Source: GCA-002050365 sp964237235 (GTDB lineage Bacteria; Acidobacteriota; Blastocatellia; Pyrinomonadales; Pyrinomonadaceae). Taken from it: 64,000 nt of DNA. The position numbers were made by a program, and so were the translations under genes. Location: the NCBI GenBank assembly GCA_964237235.1, contig CAXSGY010000021.1, positions 28,589 to 92,588 on the forward strand, written 5' to 3'. Below, one piece after another: positions 42,855 to 52,171 of the stretch (position 1 is the first letter of the stretch; each line of letters opens with the position of its first letter). The notes beneath the pieces are model-generated. The model saw nothing but the letters and a program-made list of their open reading frames with translations, had not been told where the DNA came from and made no database searches.

Positions 42855-45836
42855 ATGCGTTTTAAAAATATAAAAACCAACACGAACAAACTGCCGAACA
42901 GAGAGCGCGGCGCGGCACTCGCCATTGCGATGATCGTCGTGGCGATTTTGGCGGTCATCGCTTTGACGGCTCTGGCTTTTTCCTCGACCGAAACGCGCAT
43001 CGCGGCGAGCGATCTGCAGCGGACGCAAACCTTCTACGCGACCGTCGCCTCGATGGAAAAGATGACCAACGACTTCAGCAATCTTTTTCACGTCAAGATG
43101 CGCCCGACGACGGACGATATGACGGTCATCGAAAACAATGCGCCGACCGAATTGCGCGACGAAGGATTTAATTTCACACAAACGCTCGTCGAAGACGCGG
43201 AAAAGTTAAACGAAATGCGGGCGAAGCAAAATCTGCCCGGCACGACTTACCCGCGCGTCAACATTCCCGACGGACCTTACGCGGGACTCAATTCGAGTAT
43301 CATTCCGTATCGAATGACTTCGACCGGCGTGATGGAATCAACCGGCGTAGAAGTCAGTCTGGAGCGCGAATTTAACAATTATCTCGTGCCGCTTTTTCAA
43401 TTCGGTATCTACAGCAACGAGGATTTGGAGTTCGCGCCCGGCACGCTTTTGACGTTTAACGGCAAAATTCACAGCAACGGCAATATCTATGCGCTCCGAA
43501 ACTTGAAATTTTTCAACCGTCTTTCGATGGCGGGCGAATTTATCCGCGACGCGACGCGCGGCGGCTTGCCGAACACGGCGAGCGGCTCGAACAACGTCTG
43601 GTTTCAGGTCAACGGAATTGACGCGCAGAGCAGCAAAGGAAGTATGGAATCGGACGGCACGAACGTCGGCGGACCCTGCATCTCTTCGGCGACGACGGGA
43701 CAACGCGGTTTTTGTCCGAACAGCGAAAGTCCGTTCGGTGTGCCGAATCCGAATTGGGAAACCGATTCGATCCAACCGGCAAACGGCGAAAACAATAAAT
43801 TCGGCGGGCAGGTTGTGACCGGCACGACCGGCGCGAACCAGTTAAGAACGCCGCTCGAACTCTCCGGCAATTCTCCGGCGGAACTGATTAAACGCTCTCT
43901 GCCGTCGGACACGGAAATTCTTTCGACTTCGCGCTATCAGAACAAATCGCAGATCAGAATTCTAATTGACGACGAATCAGCCGGCGGCGGCGCGGGCAAC
44001 GTCGCCGGCATTACGCCGGGCAAAGGCGTTCGATTGTCCGACTTTATTCCTTCGGTTCTCGGATCGCCGGGCGATGTGCTGCGTCCGGTCAGCGACGGCG
44101 GATTAGTCGGCGGAAGCATCATTCAGCAAACGGACGAAAACGGAATGTCCGGCACGGCGGCGACCGTGCGCGGAACGCAGAACGATTATAAAAAATCGAG
44201 CGGTTTTTATGTGCCGCGCGGCGCGAATTTGCAGGGCAGAATTTTAATCGAAATCGTCAAACCCGACGGCACGACCGTTGATGTGACGCAGGAAATTTTG
44301 AGTATGGGCGTGACCGAAGGCGAACCGAACGGCATCGTTTATTTGCAGCGTCCGCTGTGGGCGGCTTTCACGCAGGGCAGCCGCGACCGCAGCGGCGGCG
44401 GTTTCAACTTAACGGATTTAACGAACAATTCGCAATCAATCGCCGACGGCGAGATTACCGATCCGATTCCGTTTTTCGACGCGAACCGCGGGTTTATCAC
44501 GTTCCCGTTTGTCGCCGATGCGGACGAAGACGGCGGTTCGTTCGTCCGCGATGCCGCGCCGAGCGTCGGCAGCGGTTACAACGCCATCGCGCCGATCAAC
44601 GTTTATAACGTCCGCGAAGGCTGGATCAACAATTCTTTGCCGAAGGATGAAGTTTATAAAGACCGCGGCATTACGAGCGTCGTCGAATTGAATATGCGAA
44701 ATCTTTCGCGCTGGCTCGACGGCGTTTATGACGGCAATTTGCTGGCGGGAACGAACGCCGTCAGCCCGAACGTCAAAGGCGAAGAAGGCTATGTCGTTTA
44801 TGTTTCAGACCGGCGCGGCGATCAGGTCAAAGGCGAATATCTGAAAGACGGCACTTCTTATTCAAGCACGAACGGCACGGTTGACAACGAAGACATTTAC
44901 GGTCAGAACGGCGTTCTCGACGACGGCGAAGATGTCATAGATTTCGGCTGGGATTCAACCAAAGGCGGCGCGAGTAAAAAGGGAACTTTGCAGAAGGACA
45001 TCAACGAATTGCCGGACAGCAGCTCGACGACCGCCAGCGTTCCGGCGAACGCAACGGCGGTTGACCGCCTGCCGCGCGGGCGTGAAGCGATGATGTATTC
45101 GACCAATTATTTTCGCCGTTCGGTGCGTTTATTCAACGGCGAAAAGCTGAGTCTGACCGCGGCTGCCGGAAAATTGTCGCCGACCAAAGGCATCACCGTC
45201 GCGTCGGAAAATATGGTTTACATCTGGGGCAATTACAACACGACCGGCGTAACGGGAATCCCGATTGACGGCTCGACTTTGAACAACGGCGGATTTATGG
45301 GCAATCAAATTCCGACCTCAATCGTCTGCGATGCCTTTTTCCCTTTGTCCAAAACCTGGTTCGACGGCTTGAGCGCGATGTATGCCGAAGGCAGCTCGGA
45401 TTCCGGCAATTTATCGGGCGAGGCGTATCGAATGGCGGACGATAATCTGGCTTCGGTTTCCGAAGGAACAGCGGTGCGCTCCGCAATTATCGCCGGAACG
45501 ACGATTTCCGGCTTAATCGGCACGCCGGGCAGAAACGCCGACGGCTTGCGCGGCAGCGGCGGCATCATCAATTATCCGCGCTTTCTCGAAGTCTGGAATA
45601 TCAACACGGTTGACGACGAAATCGTTCACTCTTGGAATTATACCGGCTCGTTTATTCCGCTTTTTCACTCGACGCAGGCGATTTCGCAGTGGGAAAACAG
45701 CACGTCGGTCATCTACACGCCGCCGCGCCGCAACTGGAGCTTTGACCAGACGTTTCTCGATCCGAACCGTCTGCCGCCCGGCACGCCGTTTTTCCAATAC
45801 ACGCAGGCGACCGGATTCAGACAATCGCTGCAATAA
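42855..45836 (+). CDS. Very large PilX-like pilus-associated protein
   Basis: A 993-residue protein in the PilX position. The N-terminus NRERGAALAIAMIVVAILAVIALTALAFSSTETRIAASDLQRTQTFYAT matches the PilX N-domain (no Glu at +5, a Gly-Ala-Ala start). It is followed by more than 900 residues of mostly beta-type sequence, rich in Gly, Asn and Asp, whereas PilX is normally below 200 residues. Acidic loops such as DADEDGGS and NEDIYGQNGVLDDGED could bind calcium. No PilY1 gene is seen in the locus, so this protein may take over an adhesin or tip role; that is inference. The ribosome site is weak. Confidence 0.75.
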   Translation: MRFKNIKTNTNKLPNRERGAALAIAMIVVAILAVIALTALAFSSTETRIAASDLQRTQTFYATVASMEKMTNDFSNLFHVKMRPTTDDMTVIENNAPTELRDEGFNFTQTLVEDAEKLNEMRAKQNLPGTTYPRVNIPDGPYAGLNSSIIPYRMTSTGVMESTGVEVSLEREFNNYLVPLFQFGIYSNEDLEFAPGTLLTFNGKIHSNGNIYALRNLKFFNRLSMAGEFIRDATRGGLPNTASGSNNVWFQVNGIDAQSSKGSMESDGTNVGGPCISSATTGQRGFCPNSESPFGVPNPNWETDSIQPANGENNKFGGQVVTGTTGANQLRTPLELSGNSPAELIKRSLPSDTEILSTSRYQNKSQIRILIDDESAGGGAGNVAGITPGKGVRLSDFIPSVLGSPGDVLRPVSDGGLVGGSIIQQTDENGMSGTAATVRGTQNDYKKSSGFYVPRGANLQGRILIEIVKPDGTTVDVTQEILSMGVTEGEPNGIVYLQRPLWAAFTQGSRDRSGGGFNLTDLTNNSQSIADGEITDPIPFFDANRGFITFPFVADADEDGGSFVRDAAPSVGSGYNAIAPINVYNVREGWINNSLPKDEVYKDRGITSVVELNMRNLSRWLDGVYDGNLLAGTNAVSPNVKGEEGYVVYVSDRRGDQVKGEYLKDGTSYSSTNGTVDNEDIYGQNGVLDDGEDVIDFGWDSTKGGASKKGTLQKDINELPDSSSTTASVPANATAVDRLPRGREAMMYSTNYFRRSVRLFNGEKLSLTAAAGKLSPTKGITVASENMVYIWGNYNTTGVTGIPIDGSTLNNGGFMGNQIPTSIVCDAFFPLSKTWFDGLSAMYAEGSSDSGNLSGEAYRMADDNLASVSEGTAVRSAIIAGTTISGLIGTPGRNADGLRGSGGIINYPRFLEVWNINTVDDEIVHSWNYTGSFIPLFHSTQAISQWENSTSVIYTPPRRNWSFDQTFLDPNRLPPGTPFFQYTQATGFRQSLQ

Positions 45837-45863
45837 ACTTAATTTTCAGGGCTTTCGGAGAAT

Positions 45864-47264
45864 ATGAAAACATTATCTGAAAAAAATCAGGCGGGATTTT
45901 CGCTGATCGAACTGCTCATCGTGATCGTCATAATGTCGGTCATCATCGGCGCGACGTTTTCGCTGATGCAGGGAACGATCACGACCGCCAATACGAATTT
46001 TGAATTGACGACCGCCTCGCAGGGAGTCCGCAATTCGCAGGAATTTCTCACGCGCGACATTTTGGTCGCGGGCGACGGTTTGAAGGGCATTTCCAACGTC
46101 TGGCTGCCGACGCGGTTCGTGACCGATTATTTATCGTCGCGTCCCGCCGTCGCACTCGACCCGTCGAATCTCGGATTCGTCAGCATCGGTTCGGTCGTCT
46201 CCGACGACCAGGTGCCGGCGGGCGTAAATGTCAAAGATTCGAACCCGGCGACGACCGTGCGCGAGGCAACCGACCGTTTGACGATGCTCGCGGTTGATCC
46301 GGGCTTTCTGCCGATAGACGTTCCGGCGGGCGCGGCAAATTCGGCGACCGGCGAAATTCGCGTTCCAGTCGCGCGCACTGCCGAATTTACCGTCGGCGAA
46401 ATTTATTACATCACCACCGGCGGCACGGGGGCGTTCGGCACGATCACGAAAATTGATGCCGGCAGCGGCTCAATTTTTTGGGAAGAAGGCGATGCGTTCG
46501 GCTTAAATCGTTACGGAGCGACCGGCGCGCTCGGAGTCGGCACGCGCAACGGCGCGGATACGGCAACACTGCGCCGCGTCGAAATCGTTAATTATTTCGT
46601 TGATGCCGAAAATCATTTGATGCGCCGCGCGTTCGGCGTGCCGAAAAACGGCTTCGTGGACAGCGTTATCGCCGAACACGTCATTGATCTGCAGTTCAGA
46701 TACACGCTCAAACCGAGCGCGAGCGGAACTATTTTTGAACAGCCGCGAACGCAAATCGAATTAAGCGACGCGCCAAACGTCCGCGTCATCGAGCAGAGCG
46801 TTTCGGTGCAAACCGCTTATCCGCTGCAAAGCGGCGATTACGGTCACGTTGACGGCACGACACAGATCGGCGTTCGCAACGTACAATTTTTAGAAGCTCC
46901 CGTGCCGGTTGATCCGTCGGGCAACACGAGCCTGCCGAATCCCGAACCGACACCGCAAGTTACGCCGACACCGGAACCGCCGTCACCGACTCCGACACCG
47001 GAGCCGCCGACCCCGACCCCGACTCCCACGCCGGAGCCAACACCAGAATCAACGCCAACGCCGTTGCCGACACCAACGCCGCAACCGACCTTAGAGCCGG
47101 AAGGCTCGCCGACTCCCGAACCAACGCCGACCCCGGAGCCGACGATTGCTCCAACGCCGCCGGTGATACCTCCAACGCCCGAACCGACGACAACGCCCCA
47201 ATCCACGCCGACCGCTTCGCCGACCCCGAGGCGAACGCCAAGACCCGGCGACGGCGACGGTTAA
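45864..47264 (+). CDS. PilW-like minor pilin with long Pro/Thr/Glu tail
   Basis: A 466-residue prepilin: the leader ends KNQAG, followed by FSLIELLIVIVIMSVIIGATFSLM with Glu at +5. The PilW-like body (LTTASQGVRNSQEFLTRDILVAGDGLKG) runs to about residue 350. The last 110 residues are a low-complexity PTPEP repeat ending in GDGDG. Pilins normally end in a folded beta-domain, so the tail should extend from the fibre or tip. CGGAGAAT precedes the ATG. It is the last gene of the pilus locus, followed by a hairpin. Confidence 0.85.
   Translation: MKTLSEKNQAGFSLIELLIVIVIMSVIIGATFSLMQGTITTANTNFELTTASQGVRNSQEFLTRDILVAGDGLKGISNVWLPTRFVTDYLSSRPAVALDPSNLGFVSIGSVVSDDQVPAGVNVKDSNPATTVREATDRLTMLAVDPGFLPIDVPAGAANSATGEIRVPVARTAEFTVGEIYYITTGGTGAFGTITKIDAGSGSIFWEEGDAFGLNRYGATGALGVGTRNGADTATLRRVEIVNYFVDAENHLMRRAFGVPKNGFVDSVIAEHVIDLQFRYTLKPSASGTIFEQPRTQIELSDAPNVRVIEQSVSVQTAYPLQSGDYGHVDGTTQIGVRNVQFLEAPVPVDPSGNTSLPNPEPTPQVTPTPEPPSPTPTPEPPTPTPTPTPEPTPESTPTPLPTPTPQPTLEPEGSPTPEPTPTPEPTIAPTPPVIPPTPEPTTTPQSTPTASPTPRRTPRPGDGDG
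46933..47236 (+). repeat. Coding tandem repeat (PTPEP-type) in the PilW-like gene
   Basis: Degenerate 6- to 15-bp units (CCGACACCGGAACCG and variants) encode Pro-Thr-Pro-Glu repeats. Such tracts are prone to slippage, so length may vary between strains. Confidence 0.8.
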
Positions 47265-47265
47265 T

Positions 47266-47342
47266 AAAGGCGAAAGGCGAAAGGCAAAAGTGAAGAAATA
47301 AATTCCGAACTTTTGCCTTTCGCCTTTTTACTTTGCCTTTTA
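47266..47342. repeat. Hairpin of GGCGAAA words between convergent genes
   Basis: The left arm repeats AAAGGCGAAAGGCGAAAGGC (47266 on) and ends in AAAAGT; the right arm is ACTTTTGCCTTTCGCC followed by TTTTTACTTTGCCTTTT. The stem is about 27 bp. It lies exactly between the convergent PilW-like and FG-GAP genes. Confidence 0.85.
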
Positions 47343-47346
47343 AAAA

Positions 47347-48786
47347 CTACTGCGCGATATAACCGCCCGGAACCGGCGCGTCGCCGCTTGTGCCGAAGAA
47401 CACCGAATAAAAAGAGCCGTCCGCACTTTTTAAAACATACCAGAAATTGTCTCGGAAAACGGCGATGTCGGTTTTGCCGTCACCGTCAAAATCCGCCGGC
47501 ACGGGCTTATCGGTCGCCGTGCCGAACTGTATGCCGTAAAAACCGTCGCGGCTGCGCTGTATGAACCAGAGTCCCTGCGATGGGCGATAAACGGCGATGT
47601 CGGTTTTGCCGTCGCCGTCATAATCAGCCTGAACCGGTTTGTCGTTCACATCGCCGAATTGAACGGCTAAAAATCCGTCGCGGCTGCGGTTGATATACCA
47701 GAGTCCCTGCGATGGGCGATAAACGGCGATGTCGGTTTTGCCGTCACCGTCATAATCGCCCTGCGCGATTTTGTCGCCAGCTGTGCCGAACGGTGTCGCC
47801 GTAAAAGCCGAATTTGAGCTGTTGATAATATACCAGTAACCGTTCGACGGACGATACACGGCAAAGTCCGCCTTCAAATCGCCGTCGTAATCGCCGACGA
47901 CCGGAACGTCGCCGTTTGAGCCGAGCTGAATCGCCGTCGAGCCGCCCGAGCTTTTCTGAATATACCAAACGCCGTTTGACGGTCGCCAGACCGCGTAATC
48001 GGTTTTGCCGTCGCCGTCGTAATCGGCGGCGACCGGCTTATCGGTGCTGATGCCGAACGGCAAACCCTGCAAATTTCCGTTCGTGCTGTTGAGTGAATAC
48101 CAAAAACCGGTTGAAGGACGAAACACCGCGACATCGGATTTGCCGTCGTTGTCGAAATTGGAAATCGCCGTGCCGGTCAGAACGCTTTTGGAAGTTGTGT
48201 AAATATAATCGCCGTTGGTCGTGCCGTCGCTGTTGGCGGCGTTGCCCGCCGCGTAAAAGCTGACTTTTCCGGCTCTGGTCGCGGGCGCGGTCCAGGTGAA
48301 CGTCCACGATTTTGTGTCGAAAACCGTCGGCGTGATGCCGTCAACCGTGTGTTCGACATACGAGCGTTGGTTGCCGCCGACGAGTCCGTTGATAATCTGT
48401 GTCTGCGCGGGCGATTGCGTCGGCAAAGTGAATGTTCCGATTTTTTTACCCTGACCGTCCACCGCCGTCAATTGAAAACCAAAGACGACCGCGCCGTCCT
48501 GATTGGTCGTCACGGTAATTGGAATTTGTTGATTCGGCAGGTAGTTAGCGGGCAGCGCAGAGATGTTTACGCCGCCGCCGCCGCTGTTAACCGGGTTGGT
48601 TGTGTGGCAGGAAGTGCAGTTATTTTCGCCCGGCGCATTCGTGTGCGAAGCCGACGGACCATACGCCGACGCACTGACTTTTTCGTATTTAACGGAGAGC
48701 CTTTGAAATCCGAAAAGGGCGAAAATCGCCGCGCACGCGACGACGCAAACCTTTAATAAAATCGTTTTACGGGAAATAGACGGCAT
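47347..48786 (-). CDS. Exported FG-GAP repeat protein with 'choice-of-anchor V' CxxCH domain
   Basis: A 479-residue exported protein. After an N-terminal hydrophobic segment (VCVVACAAIFALFGF), the sequence SHTNAPGENNCTSCHTT carries one CxxCH and matches the opening of choice-of-anchor V proteins; a Reeler-like beta-domain follows to about residue 200. Residues about 208-479 hold six 45-residue FG-GAP/VCBS repeats with DxDGDGKTDxAVxRP calcium-binding loops, forming a probable beta-propeller. The protein may be a surface adhesin or a haem-binding protein; one CxxCH alone does not prove c-type haem. AAGGAGTT lies 10 bases before the ATG. Confidence 0.82.
   Translation of the reverse strand: MPSISRKTILLKVCVVACAAIFALFGFQRLSVKYEKVSASAYGPSASHTNAPGENNCTSCHTTNPVNSGGGGVNISALPANYLPNQQIPITVTTNQDGAVVFGFQLTAVDGQGKKIGTFTLPTQSPAQTQIINGLVGGNQRSYVEHTVDGITPTVFDTKSWTFTWTAPATRAGKVSFYAAGNAANSDGTTNGDYIYTTSKSVLTGTAISNFDNDGKSDVAVFRPSTGFWYSLNSTNGNLQGLPFGISTDKPVAADYDGDGKTDYAVWRPSNGVWYIQKSSGGSTAIQLGSNGDVPVVGDYDGDLKADFAVYRPSNGYWYIINSSNSAFTATPFGTAGDKIAQGDYDGDGKTDIAVYRPSQGLWYINRSRDGFLAVQFGDVNDKPVQADYDGDGKTDIAVYRPSQGLWFIQRSRDGFYGIQFGTATDKPVPADFDGDGKTDIAVFRDNFWYVLKSADGSFYSVFFGTSGDAPVPGGYIAQ
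47350..48162 (-). repeat. Six coding FG-GAP repeats of about 135 bp
   Basis: Each unit encodes a D-x-DGDGK-x-D-x-A-V-x-R-P loop followed by W(Y/F) and an FG motif. Two adjacent units share almost identical DNA, so recent internal duplication is likely. Confidence 0.85.
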
Positions 48787-49187
48787 TTTTGGAAAACTCC
48801 TTGAAATTGCGGTATGACAAAGTGGAATAAGAATTTTAGACGGCTGATGCCGCGTAAAAGTTGACTGAATTTATAATTAAGGGGAAATTTAATCGCGTCC
48901 GTCTTAAAAAATCGAAACGCTCGATTTCAGAAAACGGCTCAATGCGAAAAATCGTGTGATTAAAATTTTACTTTACAGCTAGTTTAAACCTCTGATAATT
49001 TTACCATAAATCCGACTTAAAAATTAAAATTTATTGAGTAAGAAACAAAGGTTTAAGCAAATTTTGCCGTAAAGATTCGGGCAGAACAGAAAATTACAGG
49101 CTTTCGTCAAAGATAATTCTGTGTGCGGTAAAAATTATGTGCTATATTTTCTGTTAAAATTCAAATTTGATTGGCGAGGTTAAAGTT
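48787..49187. other. Divergent intergenic region, no gene seen
   Basis: About 400 bp of AT-rich sequence between the FG-GAP gene and a 45-codon gene. No coding frame, repeat or strong hairpin is apparent. GCTATATTTT at 49141-49150 could include a -10 element for the small gene. Confidence 0.4.
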
Positions 49188-49325
49188 ATGGAAGACAAGG
49201 AATTGAAAAAGCGTCTGAAAAAAATTCCCGATGTGGACAAAAACGGCGATCCGATTTATAAAATTGATACAATAAAAAATTCGCCGCCCAGAACAAGCGA
49301 TAAAAAGGCGAAAAAATCTAAATAG
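49188..49325 (+). CDS. Small basic hypothetical protein (45 aa)
   Basis: A 45-residue, strongly Lys-rich protein starting MEDKELKKRLKKIPDVDKNG and ending in a KKAKKSK tail. GAGG lies 9 bases upstream of the ATG. No known family; the basic tail suggests nucleic-acid or ribosome contact, but that is guesswork. A 98-codon gene follows 26 bp downstream. Confidence 0.55.
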   Translation: MEDKELKKRLKKIPDVDKNGDPIYKIDTIKNSPPRTSDKKAKKSK

Positions 49326-49351
49326 ATTTCTGAAACGTCGAAAAAACCTTT

Positions 49352-49648
49352 ATGAGCGAAAAATCCCTGTCAGAACAATACGGGATTAAATTTTATATTA
49401 AAACCGACGCGGAATTAGAATTAGAACTTCAGTCGAACAAAGAGCTTAACAAAAATCTCGCGCCCGAATACAGGCTGCCCGAAAGCATCGTCGAATACGC
49501 CGAGCGGCTGATCGTCGAAAACAAGCGCAGCATCGAATCTATTGCGAAAGAAAATATTCCCGATTTCATTAAAGTCGAACGACTCAAATATTTACAGAAA
49601 CACGAACAGATGCTCGTCGAATGGCTCGATAATCTAAAATTGGCGTGA
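49352..49648 (+). CDS. Hypothetical small helical protein
   Basis: A 98-residue soluble protein, predicted largely alpha-helical and Glu/Leu/Lys-rich (AELELELQSNKELNKNL, SIVEYAERLIVENKRSIESIAKENIPDFIKVERLKYL). No Cys, signal or membrane segment. The ribosome site is weak, but the frame is clean and it follows the 45-codon gene closely, so both may form a small unit. No family recognised. Confidence 0.55.
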   Translation: MSEKSLSEQYGIKFYIKTDAELELELQSNKELNKNLAPEYRLPESIVEYAERLIVENKRSIESIAKENIPDFIKVERLKYLQKHEQMLVEWLDNLKLA

Positions 49649-49696
49649 TTTCTCCGATAAAAATAAACAGAAGCAAAATCGGCATCACAAAAAAAA

Positions 49697-49787
49697 CAAC
49701 TGTTCGCAATTCCCAGTTAACTGTTCACTGAAAAACAGGAAAGCCCTTTTAACAGTGACCAGTTAATAGCGAATTGCGAACAGTTAA
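49697..49787. repeat. Hairpin of AACTGTTCACTG words between convergent genes
   Basis: AACTGTTCGCAATTC at the left end pairs with GAATTGCGAACAGTT at the right end. Inside, CCAGTTAACTGTTCACTG pairs imperfectly with CAGTGACCAGTTAATAG, and AAACAGG..CCCTTTT lies at the apex. Words of this type (AACTGTTCACTG) resemble short tandemly repeated sequences known from heterocystous cyanobacteria. Position suits a bidirectional terminator. Confidence 0.8.
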
Positions 49788-49829
49788 ACCACTGCAAAAG
49801 CTGATATTTTCCCCTTTGCCAAGCAATTT

Positions 49830-51956
49830 CTACAAATCTTTCTCGACAAAATACATTTGCGAATCGAACGGCGCGTCTTTTTCGCTTAATTGAATTTTCG
49901 CGTATTTTCCGGTGGCATCGAGCGTATGCGCGTTGGCGGTGTCTTTGAGATAAACGTCGAGAATTTCTTTTTTAATGTAATTTCTGATGATTTTGTCGTT
50001 AATCGGCACGACGGCTTCGACGCGGCGGTCGAGATTGCGGTGCATCCAATCCGCGCTGCCGATGTAAATTTCCGGGTCGCCGTTGTTGGCGAAATAGAAA
50101 ATACGGCTGTGTTCGAGAAATCTGCCGACGACGGAAGCGACGCGAATGTTTTCCGAAACGCCTTTGATGCCGGGACGCAAAACGCAGATGCCGCGCACGA
50201 TCAAATCAATTTTCACGCCCGCTTGCGACGCTCTGTAAAGCGCGCGGATAATTTTATCGTCGGTTAAACTGTTGATTTTAACGATGATGCGCGCCTTTTT
50301 TCCGGCGCGGCAATTTTCCGTTTCGCGCTCGATTAAACCGAGAAATTTTTGCCGCATATTGACCGGCGCGACGAGCAGTTGGCGATAATCGGTTTGATAC
50401 GAAAAGCCGGTCAGAAAATTAAATAAATCGGTCGCGTCTTTGCCGATTTCCTCGTCGGCGGTCAAAAGTCCTAAATCCGTGTAAATTTTTGAAGTCGTCG
50501 GGTTGTAATTGCCAGTCGCCAAATGAACGTAGCGGCGCAATTCATCATCTTCCTTGCGGACGACGAGCGTTACTTTGGAATGCGTTTTCAATCCGCGCAT
50601 TCCGTAAATAACGTGAACGCCTTCGTTTTCCAAACGCCGCGCCCACTCGATATTGTTTTCTTCGTCGAATCTCGCTTTTAATTCGACGAGCGCGGCGACC
50701 TGCTTACCGTTCTGGCTCGCCTTCATCAAAGATTTGACAATCGGCGAATCCTTTCCGGCGCGATACAGACAAATTTTGATCGCGCGCACGTCTTCGTCCT
50801 TCGCCGCCGCGTTGATGAAATCGGTGACGGTGCTGTAAGCCGTGTATGGATGATGCAGCAGAACGTCCTGTTTTTTCAAAACGTCGAAGATATTTTTCGC
50901 CCCGCGCAGAGCTTTCGGAATCGAATAGCGAATCGGTTTATCCTTCAAATCCGAGCGGTCAATCGAATAAATCGTCATTAGATCCGGGATATTCAAAAAT
51001 CCTTCGACGCGGTAAACGTCTTCTTGGTTGACACCGATTGATTTGGTCAGATTGGCGACCATTTCGGCGGGCATCGAAGCGGCGACTTCGAGGCGCACGG
51101 GAAAACTAAAACGCCTCTGATGATGCAGCTCGCGCTCTAAAGTCCGCAAAATATCGCCCGCTTCGTCTTCGCGCAGCTCGATGTCGGCATCGCGCGTCAG
51201 GCGAAACAGGTGACATTTGTTCGTCCGCATATTCGGAAAAAGCTTGGCGACGTTGGCGGCGACGATTTCGCCTAAAAGCGCGTATTTCGTTTCGCCGTCC
51301 AGCACCGGAATCAGGCGCGGCACGTTCGGCGGCAGCTTGATACGCACAAAGCTGTTTTGCTTGAAAAGATATTCGAGATTGCCGTGATCAACTTCCGGGT
51401 TCGGCTCGACGATCAAGCCGATGTTTAAACTCAAATTTGAAACATACGGAAACGGATGGCTGACATCAACCGCCTGCGGCGTGAGAACCGGAAAAATGTT
51501 TTTTGAAAAGTATTTTTCGAGCCGCTTTTTGTCGTCCTTTTCCAAATCTTTGTAAGCGACGAGATGGATGCCGTTTTCGGCAAGCCGCGGCAAAATCTCT
51601 TCGTTGAGACAGCGCATCTGTTCGGCGAGCAGCGGGCGCAGACGCTCGCGGATTGCCTGTAATTGCTCGTTCGCCGTCATTCCGTCGCGCGATTTTTGCG
51701 TCACGCCTTCGATGATTTGCTCTTTCAAACCCGACACGCGAATCATAAAAAATTCGTCGAGATTCGTCGAGAAAATCGAAAGAAACTTTAACCGTTCGAG
51801 CAGCGGCGTTTGATCGTTCAAGGCTTCTTCCAACACGCGGCGGTTAAATTCGAGCCAGCTTAATTCACGGTTCGATAAATATTGATAATCGTCAACGGGA
51901 AGCGGTTTATCGGCTTTTTTCGACGCGGCTTCAGTTTTTTGAGCAGTCGGGAACAT
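49830..51956 (-). CDS. ppk1: Polyphosphate kinase 1
   Basis: Reversible synthesis of polyphosphate from ATP (EC 2.7.4.1). The 708-residue protein has the four PPK1 domains: the N-domain NRELSWLEFNRRVLEEA near residue 30, the head (H) domain with YKDLEKDDKKRLEKYF, the C1 domain with VHIYGMRGLKTHSKVTLVV (auto-phosphorylated His of the KTHSK motif near residue 458) and HLATGNYNPTTSKIYTDLGLLTAD, and the C2 domain with GSADWMHRNLDRRVE (second HxxxxR group). Length and motifs are complete. It is a lone gene, bounded downstream by the hairpin at 49697-49787. Confidence 0.94.
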   Translation of the reverse strand: MFPTAQKTEAASKKADKPLPVDDYQYLSNRELSWLEFNRRVLEEALNDQTPLLERLKFLSIFSTNLDEFFMIRVSGLKEQIIEGVTQKSRDGMTANEQLQAIRERLRPLLAEQMRCLNEEILPRLAENGIHLVAYKDLEKDDKKRLEKYFSKNIFPVLTPQAVDVSHPFPYVSNLSLNIGLIVEPNPEVDHGNLEYLFKQNSFVRIKLPPNVPRLIPVLDGETKYALLGEIVAANVAKLFPNMRTNKCHLFRLTRDADIELREDEAGDILRTLERELHHQRRFSFPVRLEVAASMPAEMVANLTKSIGVNQEDVYRVEGFLNIPDLMTIYSIDRSDLKDKPIRYSIPKALRGAKNIFDVLKKQDVLLHHPYTAYSTVTDFINAAAKDEDVRAIKICLYRAGKDSPIVKSLMKASQNGKQVAALVELKARFDEENNIEWARRLENEGVHVIYGMRGLKTHSKVTLVVRKEDDELRRYVHLATGNYNPTTSKIYTDLGLLTADEEIGKDATDLFNFLTGFSYQTDYRQLLVAPVNMRQKFLGLIERETENCRAGKKARIIVKINSLTDDKIIRALYRASQAGVKIDLIVRGICVLRPGIKGVSENIRVASVVGRFLEHSRIFYFANNGDPEIYIGSADWMHRNLDRRVEAVVPINDKIIRNYIKKEILDVYLKDTANAHTLDATGKYAKIQLSEKDAPFDSQMYFVEKDL

Positions 51957-52107
51957 ATCTGAATTTTAGTAAAGATAACGGGTGAAAGGCAACAAAAATC
52001 GTGTTAAATTTTTGGCGAGCCGGTTATTCGGACACATCCGACATAATATCGGACTAACTTTATAAACGTTGAATGTAACTTGAAATCGTGAGTTTATCCA
52101 TTTAAGG

Positions 52108-52140
52108 AAAAGGCTTCGTTGGTATTCACGAAGCCTTTTT
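52108..52140. terminator. Bidirectional intrinsic terminator after the M36 gene
   Basis: AAAAGGCTTCG (52108-52118) pairs with CGAAGCCTTTT (52129-52139), giving T-runs on both strands. It ends leftward transcription from the metallopeptidase before ppk1. Confidence 0.8.
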
Positions 52141-52171
52141 ACGTTACAAAACAATTTCAATCAAAATTGAA

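Noticed and set aside
46844..47206. Glycine-rich minus-strand frame (GVGSGVG repeats)
   Set aside because: It is the complement of the Pro/Thr/Glu repeat of the PilW-like gene; no signal or ribosome site supports it.
47350..48162. CRISPR-like direct repeats
   Set aside because: The periodic DNA is coding FG-GAP repeats in one frame; there are no unique spacers or cas genes.
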